Shown in pieces: positions 1 through 5,186 of a stretch of DNA of 5,186 bases. The notes below the pieces were generated by a model. It did not search any database. It had not been told where the DNA came from and worked only from the letters and a program-made list of their open reading frames with translations. Every line of letters starts with the position of its first letter. The first letter of the stretch is position 1. The position numbers were made by a program, and so were the translations under genes. This DNA comes from an uncultured Bacilli bacterium (GTDB lineage Bacteria > Bacillota_I > Bacilli_A > RF39 > UBA660): positions 1 through 5,186 of the forward strand of contig CANPWS010000091.1 in assembly GCA_947584955.1 (NCBI GenBank), written 5' to 3'.

Positions 1-419
1 CATCGAATTCTTTTGATATTGAAACATTTCTTTGTAATTTTTTTAACTCATACACGTTTTCATCTATTTTTACTAACAAGTCACCATTAAATGCTTTAAT
101 AACTAAACATTCAGTTTTAGGCATAAAGCATTTTAATTCATTATTTAATATGGCTGGATAGTATTCTTTGTTAAACTTAATAGCATTATCATTATCAATC
201 TTTCTTGATGTTAATACTGCTAAAGTTATAATTAATAGTATTCAAAGAAGGTGATTTTTAAAATACACTAGAAAATTTTTTATAATCAATTGCAAATTTA
301 CTGTTAAATTTAGGGACAAATACTTCTGTTAAATATTTATTTGCTTCTTCAATAGTATTAATACTATTTAGTTTAAGTTTATTTACTAATCTGCCTTGAA
401 AAGTACCGTTTGTTCTTTC
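1..419 (-). pseudogene. ISNCY-family (IS1202-like) transposase, degraded C-terminal remnant
   Basis: Read on the minus strand, this stretch encodes the C-terminal part of a DDE transposase of the ISNCY group. From position 419 one frame gives ERTNGTFQGRLVNKLKL, then INTIEEANKYL, VFVPKFN and KFAIDYKKF, the typical block after the catalytic core of these enzymes. It hits an in-frame TAA at 260-258, where relatives usually have a codon for an acidic residue. A frameshift follows near 226-227, and the next frame continues as TLAVLTSRKIDNDNAIKF, KEYYPAIL, LKCFMPKTECLVIKAFNGDL and KIDENVYELKKL. That frame is open to the window edge, so the true end may lie outside. The catalytic aspartates, the N-terminal helix-turn-helix and any upstream start are missing, because the sequence before 419 belongs to a different transposase. 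The family call rests on recalled motif order, not a search. It is not expected to be functional. Confidence 0.75.
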
Positions 420-1152
420 TTAAAAATATAATTTAATACTTTTCTATAATGAAATTTATCTAGAACAAATATAACATTGTGAAAGGAAATGTCATAATCT
501 GTAATCCAATAGCCATCATCGCTAGAAAGAAATATTTTATCAACTTTACTTAAATTATTAACAACGTCTAAATACTTATATGTTTCTTTCTGAAGTTTGT
601 CGGTTTTAAGAATGGAAGAAGCGATATAATTTTTTTAATTGTTTCTTTTTTTTAGAAATATACAAAGTAATTATAATTTATATTTTTAATTTTATTAGAG
701 ACAATTTGCCTTGAAATAATATAATTTGGAATGATATTTTTACTAGTCCATGACATATCATTATATAAAGCGTTATTGATTAGATTAACTTCACAATATA
801 AAGATAGTTTATTCCATTTATCAATGCCAAGATAATTTTCTAAATAACTATAATATTGATATTTACCATTAATCTTCTTTTTGGATTTGTAATAAGTTTT
901 ATTAAAGGTAATAATACCTATGGGGAGTAATCAAAGTACGTTCTCTAGTTTGTTGGACATAATAAATCTCCTTTCTTTCTTTAGAATTTTTATATTCCAA
1001 ATATAAATATTCTAAAATTTGTTTTAAAAATCAAGATTTAAAGAATAAGCTGAATTATAAATATTATGTTATAATTCATGCAGAATAAATTATTATTTAA
1101 AATATTCGATAAATGATTAAAAAATTAGTTAAAAAAGTAATATTATATTCAT
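420..1152 (-). pseudogene. ISLre2-family (UPF0236) transposase, multiply disrupted
   Basis: The minus strand holds scattered frames of one ISLre2-type transposase. A likely original ATG lies at 1152-1150. One frame from about 1030 to 923 gives FLKQILEYLYLEYKN, then KERKEIYYVQQTRERTLITP. A one-base shift at the C run 922-925 moves to a frame reading GIITFNKTYYKSKK, YLENYLGIDKWNKLS and YIISRQIVSNKIKN, which ends at TAA 654-652. A third frame, from about 634 to 389, gives KVDKIFLSSDDGYWITDYD and NVIFVLDKFHYRKVLNYI. This matches the family's GDGxxWI and FVLDxFHxxK blocks, and the first Asp of SSDD (codon 520-518) aligns with the conserved GDG Asp. The DEDHV-type region between the second and third frames is absent, so roughly 100 residues are probably deleted. 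The C-terminal third is also lost, replaced by ISNCY sequence near 420. The element is dead. The family call is from memory of conserved motifs. Confidence 0.75.
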
Positions 1153-1267
1153 TGAAAAAACAACTCCTTAAAATCTTTGAACTTTGAGTTCAGATCAGTG
1201 TTTTCTCTTTTTTTGGTAAAAATTTATTTTCCCACATCTAGTTTAATATATAGTCAGAAATAATCTC
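1153..1267. other. AT-rich spacer between the IS remnant and the rnf promoter
   Basis: No coding frame is supported on either strand. A small inverted repeat, TGAACT (1178-1183) and AGTTCA (1187-1192) with a 3-nt loop, lies here. A T-rich run follows at about 1201-1215, but too far from the stem to act as a terminator. The stretch probably contains the 5' untranslated end of the ISLre2 element. I could not identify its terminal inverted repeat or a target duplication. Confidence 0.5.
1164..1169 (-). promoter_or_regulatory. Fossil ribosome binding site of the ISLre2 transposase
   Basis: The minus strand reads AAGGAG here, 11 nt before the ATG at 1152-1150. That ATG starts MNIILLF and then stops. 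A frame one base away reads FLTNFLIIY, which resembles the hydrophobic start of ISLre2 transposases. This is the best candidate for the original translation start of the dead element. Confidence 0.4.
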
Positions 1268-1296
1268 TTGCAAAGTAACTATAATTATATTATAAT
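1268..1296 (+). promoter_or_regulatory. Sigma-A type promoter of the rnf operon
   Basis: A -35 box TTGCAA (1268-1273) and a perfect -10 box TATAAT (1291-1296) are separated by 17 bp, the optimal spacing for the housekeeping sigma factor. Transcription would start near 1303, giving a leader of about 50 nt before rnfC. It is the only convincing promoter upstream of the operon, and it lies just downstream of the transposase remnants and points away from them. Confidence 0.8.
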
Positions 1297-1300
1297 TATA
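1280..1300. repeat. Palindromic direct repeat over the promoter spacer and -10 box
   Basis: The 10-mer TATAATTATA occurs twice (1280-1289 and 1291-1300), separated by a single T. Each copy is its own reverse complement, so the block is both a direct and an inverted repeat. It overlaps the spacer and the -10 box, where a repressor could act. In DNA this AT-rich it could also be chance. It does not match the Rex operator consensus (TTGTGAA, 4 nt, TTCACAA). Confidence 0.45.
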
Positions 1301-1311
1301 TGTGTAAAAAT

Positions 1312-1337
1312 AGGTAGTACTAGAAGTAAAGTTACCT
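1312..1337 (+). other. Possible leader hairpin before the rnfC ribosome binding site
   Basis: AGGTAGT (1312-1318) can pair with GTTACCT (1331-1337), giving five Watson-Crick pairs and two G-U pairs around a 12-nt loop. The stem ends just before the Shine-Dalgarno sequence and does not cover it. It is weak and may have no function. Confidence 0.25.
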
Positions 1338-1340
1338 TAG

Positions 1341-1346
1341 AAAGGA
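1341..1346 (+). promoter_or_regulatory. rnfC ribosome binding site
   Basis: AAAGGA lies 6 nt before the ATG at 1353, within the purine-rich run AAAGGAAAGG. It supports that ATG as the rnfC start. A second purine run, AGAGGAG (1356-1362), lies inside the gene and could only serve a TTG at 1374. Starting there would remove the conserved N-terminal RGxxIH segment, so the ATG is preferred. Confidence 0.7.
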
Positions 1347-1352
1347 AAGGTT

Positions 1353-2609
1353 ATGAGAGGAGAAAAAATTCATTTGAATAATAATATTGATACTCATAAA
1401 ATATATGAATATATAAAACCACAATTAATATATGTTCCTTTAGAAAATAAGTCTGGTATTACGTACAAACATTTAGTAAAACAAGGGGACTATGTCTATA
1501 AAGGTGATACAATTGCTATAAATGAAAGTATTGATTTTCCTATTCATTGTTCTGTAAGTGGATACGTTATTAATGGTACTAAAAAAATAATGAATAATGG
1601 TAAAAAGATAAAATGTGTTGCTATAGAAAATGATTTTAAAGAAAAATATAGAGAGAAAATTGGTTCTAAAAGAAATTTAGCAAATTATACTAAAAAAGAA
1701 TTTATAGATTTATTAAAAAATTCTGGTATAACAGGACTTGGAGGAAGTGATTTTCCAACATTTTTAAAATACAATACTGATAAACCTATTAATTATTTAC
1801 TTGTAAATGGTGTTGAATGTGAGCCATATATATCTTGTGATAAGGCAGTTATGTATAATTATTTTGAAGAAATATTAGAATGTGTAGATAGTATACTTGA
1901 AATTATGAAAATAAAGAAAGCTTATATTGTTGTAAAAGAAAATAACGCTGAGGCAATAGAGGACTTTAAAAAGCATATTGGTACTTATCCAAACATAAAA
2001 TTAGCTGCTATGCCTGATATGTATCCTGCAGGTTGGGAAAGAAATATTGTCGAAGAGATAATTGGTAAAAAATATAAAAATTATCCAACAGAAATTGGGG
2101 TAATTGTTTCTAATGTCTCAACAATATATGCTATATACGAGATGTTAAAATATAATAGACCACTTACTGAAAGAATTATTACTATTACTGGACCTGGAAT
2201 TAAGAAAAAAGCTAATGTAAAAGTAAAAATTGGAGCTTTAATGAGTGATATTATTGAAAATATAGAAGGATATAATGAACTAAAAAATCCACTTTTTATT
2301 GCAGGTGGTCCAATGATGGGGAAGAGTCTTCCTACGGATGATTTAGTAGTTACAAAAGATTTAAATTGTGTTTTGGTAATAGATGAAGTAGAAAATACTA
2401 CTTTACCTTGTATAAACTGTGGTAAATGTTTAGAAGTATGTCCTGCTAGAATTATGCCAGCACTTATTATGAAAAATTGTCAAAATAAAGAAAAATTAAA
2501 AAATTTAAAACCAGAAAAATGTATTGAATGTGGATTATGCTCATATATATGTCCATCTAAAATTGAAGTAAGAGAATATGTAAGAATTGCTAAAGGGAAG
2601 GTGGACTAA
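1353..2609 (+). CDS. rnfC: Rnf electron-transport complex subunit C (RnfC)
   Basis: RnfC is the peripheral cytoplasmic subunit of the Rnf complex. It exchanges electrons with NAD(H) through FMN and passes them via two [4Fe-4S] clusters. The 418 residues, near the usual length, show the family order. An N-terminal barrel-sandwich region (about 1-75) includes VKQGDYVYKGDTI. The nucleotide/FMN loop GLGGSDFPT is at 128-136 and NGVECEPYI at 152-160. YPAGWERNI starts at 224, and PLTERIITITG (270-280) and GGPMMGK (318-324) follow. The ferredoxin-like segment has C353/C356/C359/C363 and C390/C393/C396/C400, each CxxCxxCxxxC. Two loop positions are unusual: D133, where Gly or Thr is common, and W228, where Gly or Ala is common. 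The gene is first in the operon and ends 2 nt before the rnfD start. All key cluster ligands are present, so it looks functional. Confidence 0.94.
   Translation: MRGEKIHLNNNIDTHKIYEYIKPQLIYVPLENKSGITYKHLVKQGDYVYKGDTIAINESIDFPIHCSVSGYVINGTKKIMNNGKKIKCVAIENDFKEKYREKIGSKRNLANYTKKEFIDLLKNSGITGLGGSDFPTFLKYNTDKPINYLLVNGVECEPYISCDKAVMYNYFEEILECVDSILEIMKIKKAYIVVKENNAEAIEDFKKHIGTYPNIKLAAMPDMYPAGWERNIVEEIIGKKYKNYPTEIGVIVSNVSTIYAIYEMLKYNRPLTERIITITGPGIKKKANVKVKIGALMSDIIENIEGYNELKNPLFIAGGPMMGKSLPTDDLVVTKDLNCVLVIDEVENTTLPCINCGKCLEVCPARIMPALIMKNCQNKEKLKNLKPEKCIECGLCSYICPSKIEVREYVRIAKGKVD
2598..2604 (+). promoter_or_regulatory. Ribosome binding site deciding the GTG start of rnfD
   Basis: AAGGTGG lies inside the last codons of rnfC, 7 nt before the GTG at 2612. 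The next possible start, an ATG at 2672, has no comparable site and would cut off part of the conserved lead-in to the first membrane helix. The GTG is therefore chosen. Confidence 0.75.
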
Positions 2610-2611
2610 TA

Positions 2612-4042
2612 GTGAGAAATTTTAAAGAAAAAAAAGGAAATTTTATAAAATCATCAAATAGTACGGAAAAGATGATGTATCATACAATAATTTGTTTAGT
2701 ACCAATTATTATATTTTCATTTTATAAAAATGGAATATATCCAGTAGTAAAAGGTGGAGATATAAAAATACTATTTAAACCTTTACTTATGGTAATTGTG
2801 CCGATGATAACTTGTATAATTACAGAATATTTATTTTATCTTGTAAAGAAAGATAAAAAAAGTATCTTATTTTTAATAAAAGAATCGTTTGCTATTATGC
2901 CAGGAATATTTATTGGTTTAATTATTCCGATAAATACACCTATTTGGCTAATAATAATTGCTGCTTTTATTGCTAGTATGAGTAAAATGCTTTGTGGTGG
3001 ACTTGGAAAAAATATATTTAATCCTGCTTTAGTAGGAGCACTTATTATCATTATTTTTGCATCTTCTTATATAGGAAGCAAGGGTGGGTACTTGAATAGT
3101 TATGAGATTGATGCTATAAGTAAAGCCACACCTTTATCTAATTTTAGTGCTATGTCATATGCTGGCACTTATGAAGAAATAGTAACACCTTATGGAAGTT
3201 TATTGTCATTTTTCTTAGGAAATATTCCTGGTGCAGTTGGAGAAACTAGTAGTTTGATATGTTTAGTTTCATTTATTTATCTAGTTATTAATAAAGTTAT
3301 AAAGTGGAGAATATCAATTTCATATGTTGCTACAGTATTTGTTTTAAGCTTAATAATAGGAAGTACAAATGGTCTTGGTGTTTGGTATCCAGTTTTTTGT
3401 ATATTATCTGGTTCAGTAATTTTTGCCTCTGTCTTTATGGTAACAGATCCTGTTACTAGCCCAATTACTAAACATGGTCAAATTTTAGGAGGAATAATAC
3501 TTGGAATATTAACTATTTTTATAAGATATTTAACACATTATCCTGAAGGAGTTTTAATATCAATATTAATTTTTAATGTAATTACAATTTTTATAAATAA
3601 ACTTAGTATAAAATATGATAGTAATAGTTTATATAAAACTATATCTATTAGTTTACTTTTAATAATTGCTATTATATTGTCTATGGTAATATCTAAGAAA
3701 ATAGATTATAATCCTAGTTCTACACTTGATCCATATTTTAATGTAACAAATAAAGAAAAAAGTGGTAATAATACAATATATTATGTTACTAGTAGAGGAT
3801 ATAGTGGTAAAAATTCTATTAAAAGTAAAATAACTATGAATAATGGTAATATAATTAATTTAGAAATAATAGAAAATGATGAAAGTTATTTTGGATTAAT
3901 AGAAAAATCTGATTACTTAAATGAACTTATAAATAATCAAAATAATTTAGATAATGTAGATGCAGTTAGTGGTGCTACTTATACTTCAAATTATTTAAAA
4001 GAATTAATAGAAAAAATTAAAATGTATGATAGGAGTAAATAG
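2612..4042 (+). CDS. rnfD: RnfD fused to an RnfG-type FMN-binding domain
   Basis: The first 330 or so residues are RnfD/NqrB-like, the polytopic membrane subunit that carries covalent FMN and takes part in ion pumping. About ten hydrophobic segments are visible. Family signatures are GGLGKNIFNPALVG (129-142), DAISKATPL (167-175, with T173 the expected flavinylated Thr) and FMVTDPVTSPITKHG (275-289). A further helix at about 343-361 leads into an extracytoplasmic domain (about 362-476) with SRGYSGKNSIKSKI and the RnfG/NqrC flavinylation motif DAVSGATYTS (450-459). T458 is the expected FMN-linked residue. RnfD alone is usually 300-350 residues and RnfG is normally a separate protein with its own N-terminal helix. 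At 476 residues this is a RnfD-RnfG fusion with a compact G part. Both sites would need an ApbE-type flavin transferase, which is not in the window. The gene lies between rnfC and the zinc-ribbon gene with 2-nt gaps. Confidence 0.9.
   Translation: MRNFKEKKGNFIKSSNSTEKMMYHTIICLVPIIIFSFYKNGIYPVVKGGDIKILFKPLLMVIVPMITCIITEYLFYLVKKDKKSILFLIKESFAIMPGIFIGLIIPINTPIWLIIIAAFIASMSKMLCGGLGKNIFNPALVGALIIIIFASSYIGSKGGYLNSYEIDAISKATPLSNFSAMSYAGTYEEIVTPYGSLLSFFLGNIPGAVGETSSLICLVSFIYLVINKVIKWRISISYVATVFVLSLIIGSTNGLGVWYPVFCILSGSVIFASVFMVTDPVTSPITKHGQILGGIILGILTIFIRYLTHYPEGVLISILIFNVITIFINKLSIKYDSNSLYKTISISLLLIIAIILSMVISKKIDYNPSSTLDPYFNVTNKEKSGNNTIYYVTSRGYSGKNSIKSKITMNNGNIINLEIIENDESYFGLIEKSDYLNELINNQNNLDNVDAVSGATYTSNYLKELIEKIKMYDRSK
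4031..4035 (+). promoter_or_regulatory. Ribosome binding site of the zinc-ribbon gene
   Basis: AGGAG lies within the last codons of the rnfD fusion gene, 9 nt before the ATG at 4045. With the 2-nt gap between genes, this indicates translation from the same transcript. Confidence 0.7.
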
Positions 4043-4044
4043 TA

Positions 4045-5031
4045 ATGTATTGTGAGAAGTGTAATAAAAAATTTCCAGAAAATTCAAAATATTGTGATGT
4101 ATGTGGGAAAAAACTTAAAAAGTTAGAAGAAGATAAGGTAACTATAACTGAAAAAAATAATACTCCCAAAGATAAATGGGGTAAAAAAATTGTTATTATA
4201 ATAATTGTTTTATTTGCTTTTGCTGTCTTTTCTACTGTGTTTTTTGTTTCTTCATTTGTTAAATGGAATATGAAAGTATCAACTTTAGAGTACATAAAAT
4301 TAGGTAATGATTCTATTCCAACAATGTATAAAAATAATAATATTAAAGCTAAAATTAATTCAAAAGAAATTTCTAATGATGAAATAGAAATAGATTTATA
4401 TTATAATAATTTATATGATAATAATATTATAAATGATTATATTGCTTTTCTTGGTAAAGAAAATTTTGTTTTTGTTAGAGAAGATGTAGATGATTTTTAT
4501 TTAGTAAAAGAATCGGTAGATTCTGGTAAAATTTTGTTAGTAGAATTAGATAAGGATTTTGATGATAGTGAGCAGTTAACTATAACATATGAAAAAAGAC
4601 AAGGTAATATTTCTAATTATTTAAAAAAAGTAAATTATAAAAGAGTTGGATTAGAAAAATTTGGTTATATTGATATTGATTCTACTTGGAAGTTATATTC
4701 AAATAATAATGAAATGATAGAATATAGAGGAGAAACTGGGTATTTAATACTTAATTATATTGAAAATTCTTCTTTTGATGCAGATAGTTATGCTGATAAT
4801 ATATATAATTGTTTGTTAGAAGATGATGTAGAAGATTTAGAAATTTCTAATATTATGGTAGATAATTATAATTCTTATCAGATTTCAGCATTTGATGCTA
4901 ATGATAATACTTATATATGTATATGGATATTTCAAGATGATGATGGTATAATTCATTATATTAAATTAAATAGTTATGGTTATACAAGTGATGTTTTTTC
5001 ATCTATCGAAAGTTATTCTTTGGAAAGATAG
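4045..5031 (+). CDS. Zinc-ribbon, single-pass membrane protein of unknown function
   Basis: The 328-residue protein starts with a short zinc ribbon, CEKC (C3, C6) and CDVC (C17, C20), of the kind found at the N-terminus of many Firmicute membrane proteins. A charged linker (about 22-48) and one transmembrane helix (about 48-71) follow. Lysines before the helix suggest the ribbon is cytoplasmic and the acidic, Asn/Asp-rich remainder (72-328) is outside. Residues from about 200 on (GYIDIDSTWKLYSN, IEYRGETGYLILNYIE, ending CIWIFQDDDGIIHYIKLNS) have the strand pattern of small PsbP/DUF1795-like domains, but this is only an impression. No catalytic motif is recognised. It is the third gene of the operon, so a role in assembly, stability or sensing of the Rnf complex is possible but unproven. 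Its last codons form the left arm of a terminator. Confidence 0.85.
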   Translation: MYCEKCNKKFPENSKYCDVCGKKLKKLEEDKVTITEKNNTPKDKWGKKIVIIIIVLFAFAVFSTVFFVSSFVKWNMKVSTLEYIKLGNDSIPTMYKNNNIKAKINSKEISNDEIEIDLYYNNLYDNNIINDYIAFLGKENFVFVREDVDDFYLVKESVDSGKILLVELDKDFDDSEQLTITYEKRQGNISNYLKKVNYKRVGLEKFGYIDIDSTWKLYSNNNEMIEYRGETGYLILNYIENSSFDADSYADNIYNCLLEDDVEDLEISNIMVDNYNSYQISAFDANDNTYICIWIFQDDDGIIHYIKLNSYGYTSDVFSSIESYSLER

Positions 5032-5044
5032 GAATAACTTTTTT
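5009..5044 (+). terminator. Intrinsic terminator overlapping the end of the zinc-ribbon gene
   Basis: AAAGTTATTC (5009-5018) pairs perfectly with GAATAACTTT (5032-5041). One G-U and one A-U pair extend the stem inward to 12 bp around a 9-nt loop. The right arm runs into TTTTTT (5039-5044). The left arm encodes the last residues of the protein, and the TAG stop (5029-5031) falls at the loop and the top of the right arm. The stem is GC-poor, so termination may be partial. Confidence 0.7.
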
Positions 5045-5058
5045 AATTGTTTCAAATA

Positions 5059-5122
5059 AGAGTAAAAGAAATTCATTATATAAAAGGTTCGTTTACTCTG
5101 AGAATAGAATGTTACTACTCAG
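5059..5122 (+). other. Overlapping stem-loops between two terminators
   Basis: AGAGTAAA (5059-5066) can pair with TTTACTCT (5092-5099). CTGAG (5098-5102) can pair with CTCAG (5118-5122). The two stems share bases 5098-5099, so they compete. In addition, CTCTG (5096-5100) can pair with CAGAG (5133-5137), part of the left arm of the downstream terminator. This arrangement could form an attenuator, but I recognise no known riboswitch or T-box consensus here. The 25-nt and 15-nt loops make each stem modest. Confidence 0.35.
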
Positions 5123-5126
5123 CGTT

Positions 5127-5160
5127 AAATAACAGAGAATAGACAAACTCTGTTATTTTT
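5127..5160 (+). terminator. Strong intrinsic terminator
   Basis: AAATAACAGAG (5127-5137) and CTCTGTTATTT (5148-5158) form a perfect 11-bp stem with a 10-nt loop, ending in a TTTTT run (5156-5160). It is either a second terminator for the rnf operon or the terminator half of an attenuator before the next gene. Its A-rich left flank is too short to judge whether it also works on the minus strand. Confidence 0.85.
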
Positions 5161-5173
5161 ACATAAGAAAATT

Positions 5174-5179
5174 AGGTGA
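5174..5179 (+). promoter_or_regulatory. Possible ribosome binding site of a gene starting past the window
   Basis: AGGTGA lies 13 nt after the terminator T-run and 7 nt before the window edge. This is the right distance for a start codon at about position 5187. No coding sequence is visible, so this is tentative. Confidence 0.3.
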
Positions 5180-5186
5180 ATAATAC

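Noticed and set aside
923..943. TGA read as tryptophan (Mycoplasma code), which might rescue the in-frame TGA in the transposase
   Set aside because: All eight Trp codons in the three intact genes are TGG and none is TGA. The transposase also contains TAA stops and frameshifts, so a code change would not restore it.
921..980. A minus-strand AAGGAG followed 7 nt later by ATG (960-958), looking like the start of a small gene
   Set aside because: The frame stops after nine codons at a TGA. In the frame one base away, the purine-rich run simply encodes KERKE of the ISLre2 transposase, so the apparent site is coding sequence of the dead element.
1171..1216. A possible terminator made of the TGAACT/AGTTCA hairpin and a T-rich stretch
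   Set aside because: The stem is only 6 bp and the T-run begins more than 10 nt after it, so the geometry of an intrinsic terminator is not met.
2836..3051. A 71-codon open frame on the minus strand
   Set aside because: It lies fully inside the conserved membrane region of rnfD, has no convincing ribosome binding site and resembles no family. It is a shadow of the real gene.
4017..4295. A 92-codon open frame on the minus strand
   Set aside because: It is antisense to the end of the rnfD fusion gene and the zinc-ribbon and helix segment of the next gene, and its hydrophobic composition is a by-product of AT-rich coding sequence on the other strand.
5041..5161. A T-box or known riboswitch upstream of the second terminator
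   Set aside because: The T-box AGGGTGG-type antiterminator sequence is missing, and no conserved core of a familiar riboswitch class could be recognised.

Overview
The window is very AT-rich. Its genes have good Shine-Dalgarno sites, -35/-10 boxes close to the sigma-A consensus and oligo-T intrinsic terminators. All eight tryptophans in the three intact proteins are encoded by TGG and none by TGA, which favours the standard genetic code over the Mycoplasma code. This points to a low-GC Firmicute or a relative of the Bacilli/Mollicutes branch. The exact lineage is an inference, because no rRNA or marker gene is present.

Positions 1 to about 1150 hold no intact gene. The minus strand carries remains of two different transposase genes joined head to tail. 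One is an ISLre2-family (UPF0236) transposase, from about 1152 down to about 420, broken by frameshifts, stops and an internal deletion. Directly behind it is the C-terminal part of an ISNCY-family (IS1202-like) transposase, from about 419 down to the window edge, with one in-frame stop and one frameshift. About 115 bases of AT-rich spacer follow.

A near-consensus promoter (TTGCAA, 17 bp, TATAAT; 1268-1296) drives a tight three-gene plus-strand operon. The genes are rnfC (1353-2609), an rnfD gene whose product carries a C-terminal RnfG-type FMN-binding domain (2612-4042), and a zinc-ribbon membrane protein of unknown function (4045-5031). Both gaps between genes are 2 nt. RnfC and the RnfD-RnfG fusion are subunits of the ion-translocating, ferredoxin:NAD-type Rnf electron-transport complex. 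RnfC is the peripheral NADH/FMN and [4Fe-4S] subunit. RnfD is the membrane subunit with covalent FMN, and the RnfG domain carries the second covalent FMN outside the membrane. The usual partners RnfE, RnfA and RnfB are absent from this operon.

The last gene ends inside an intrinsic terminator whose left arm is coding sequence (5009-5044). About 85 bases further on is a second, perfect terminator (5127-5160), preceded by competing stem-loops and followed by a possible ribosome binding site at the window edge. This last stretch may be an attenuator-type leader for the next gene, or simply tandem terminators.
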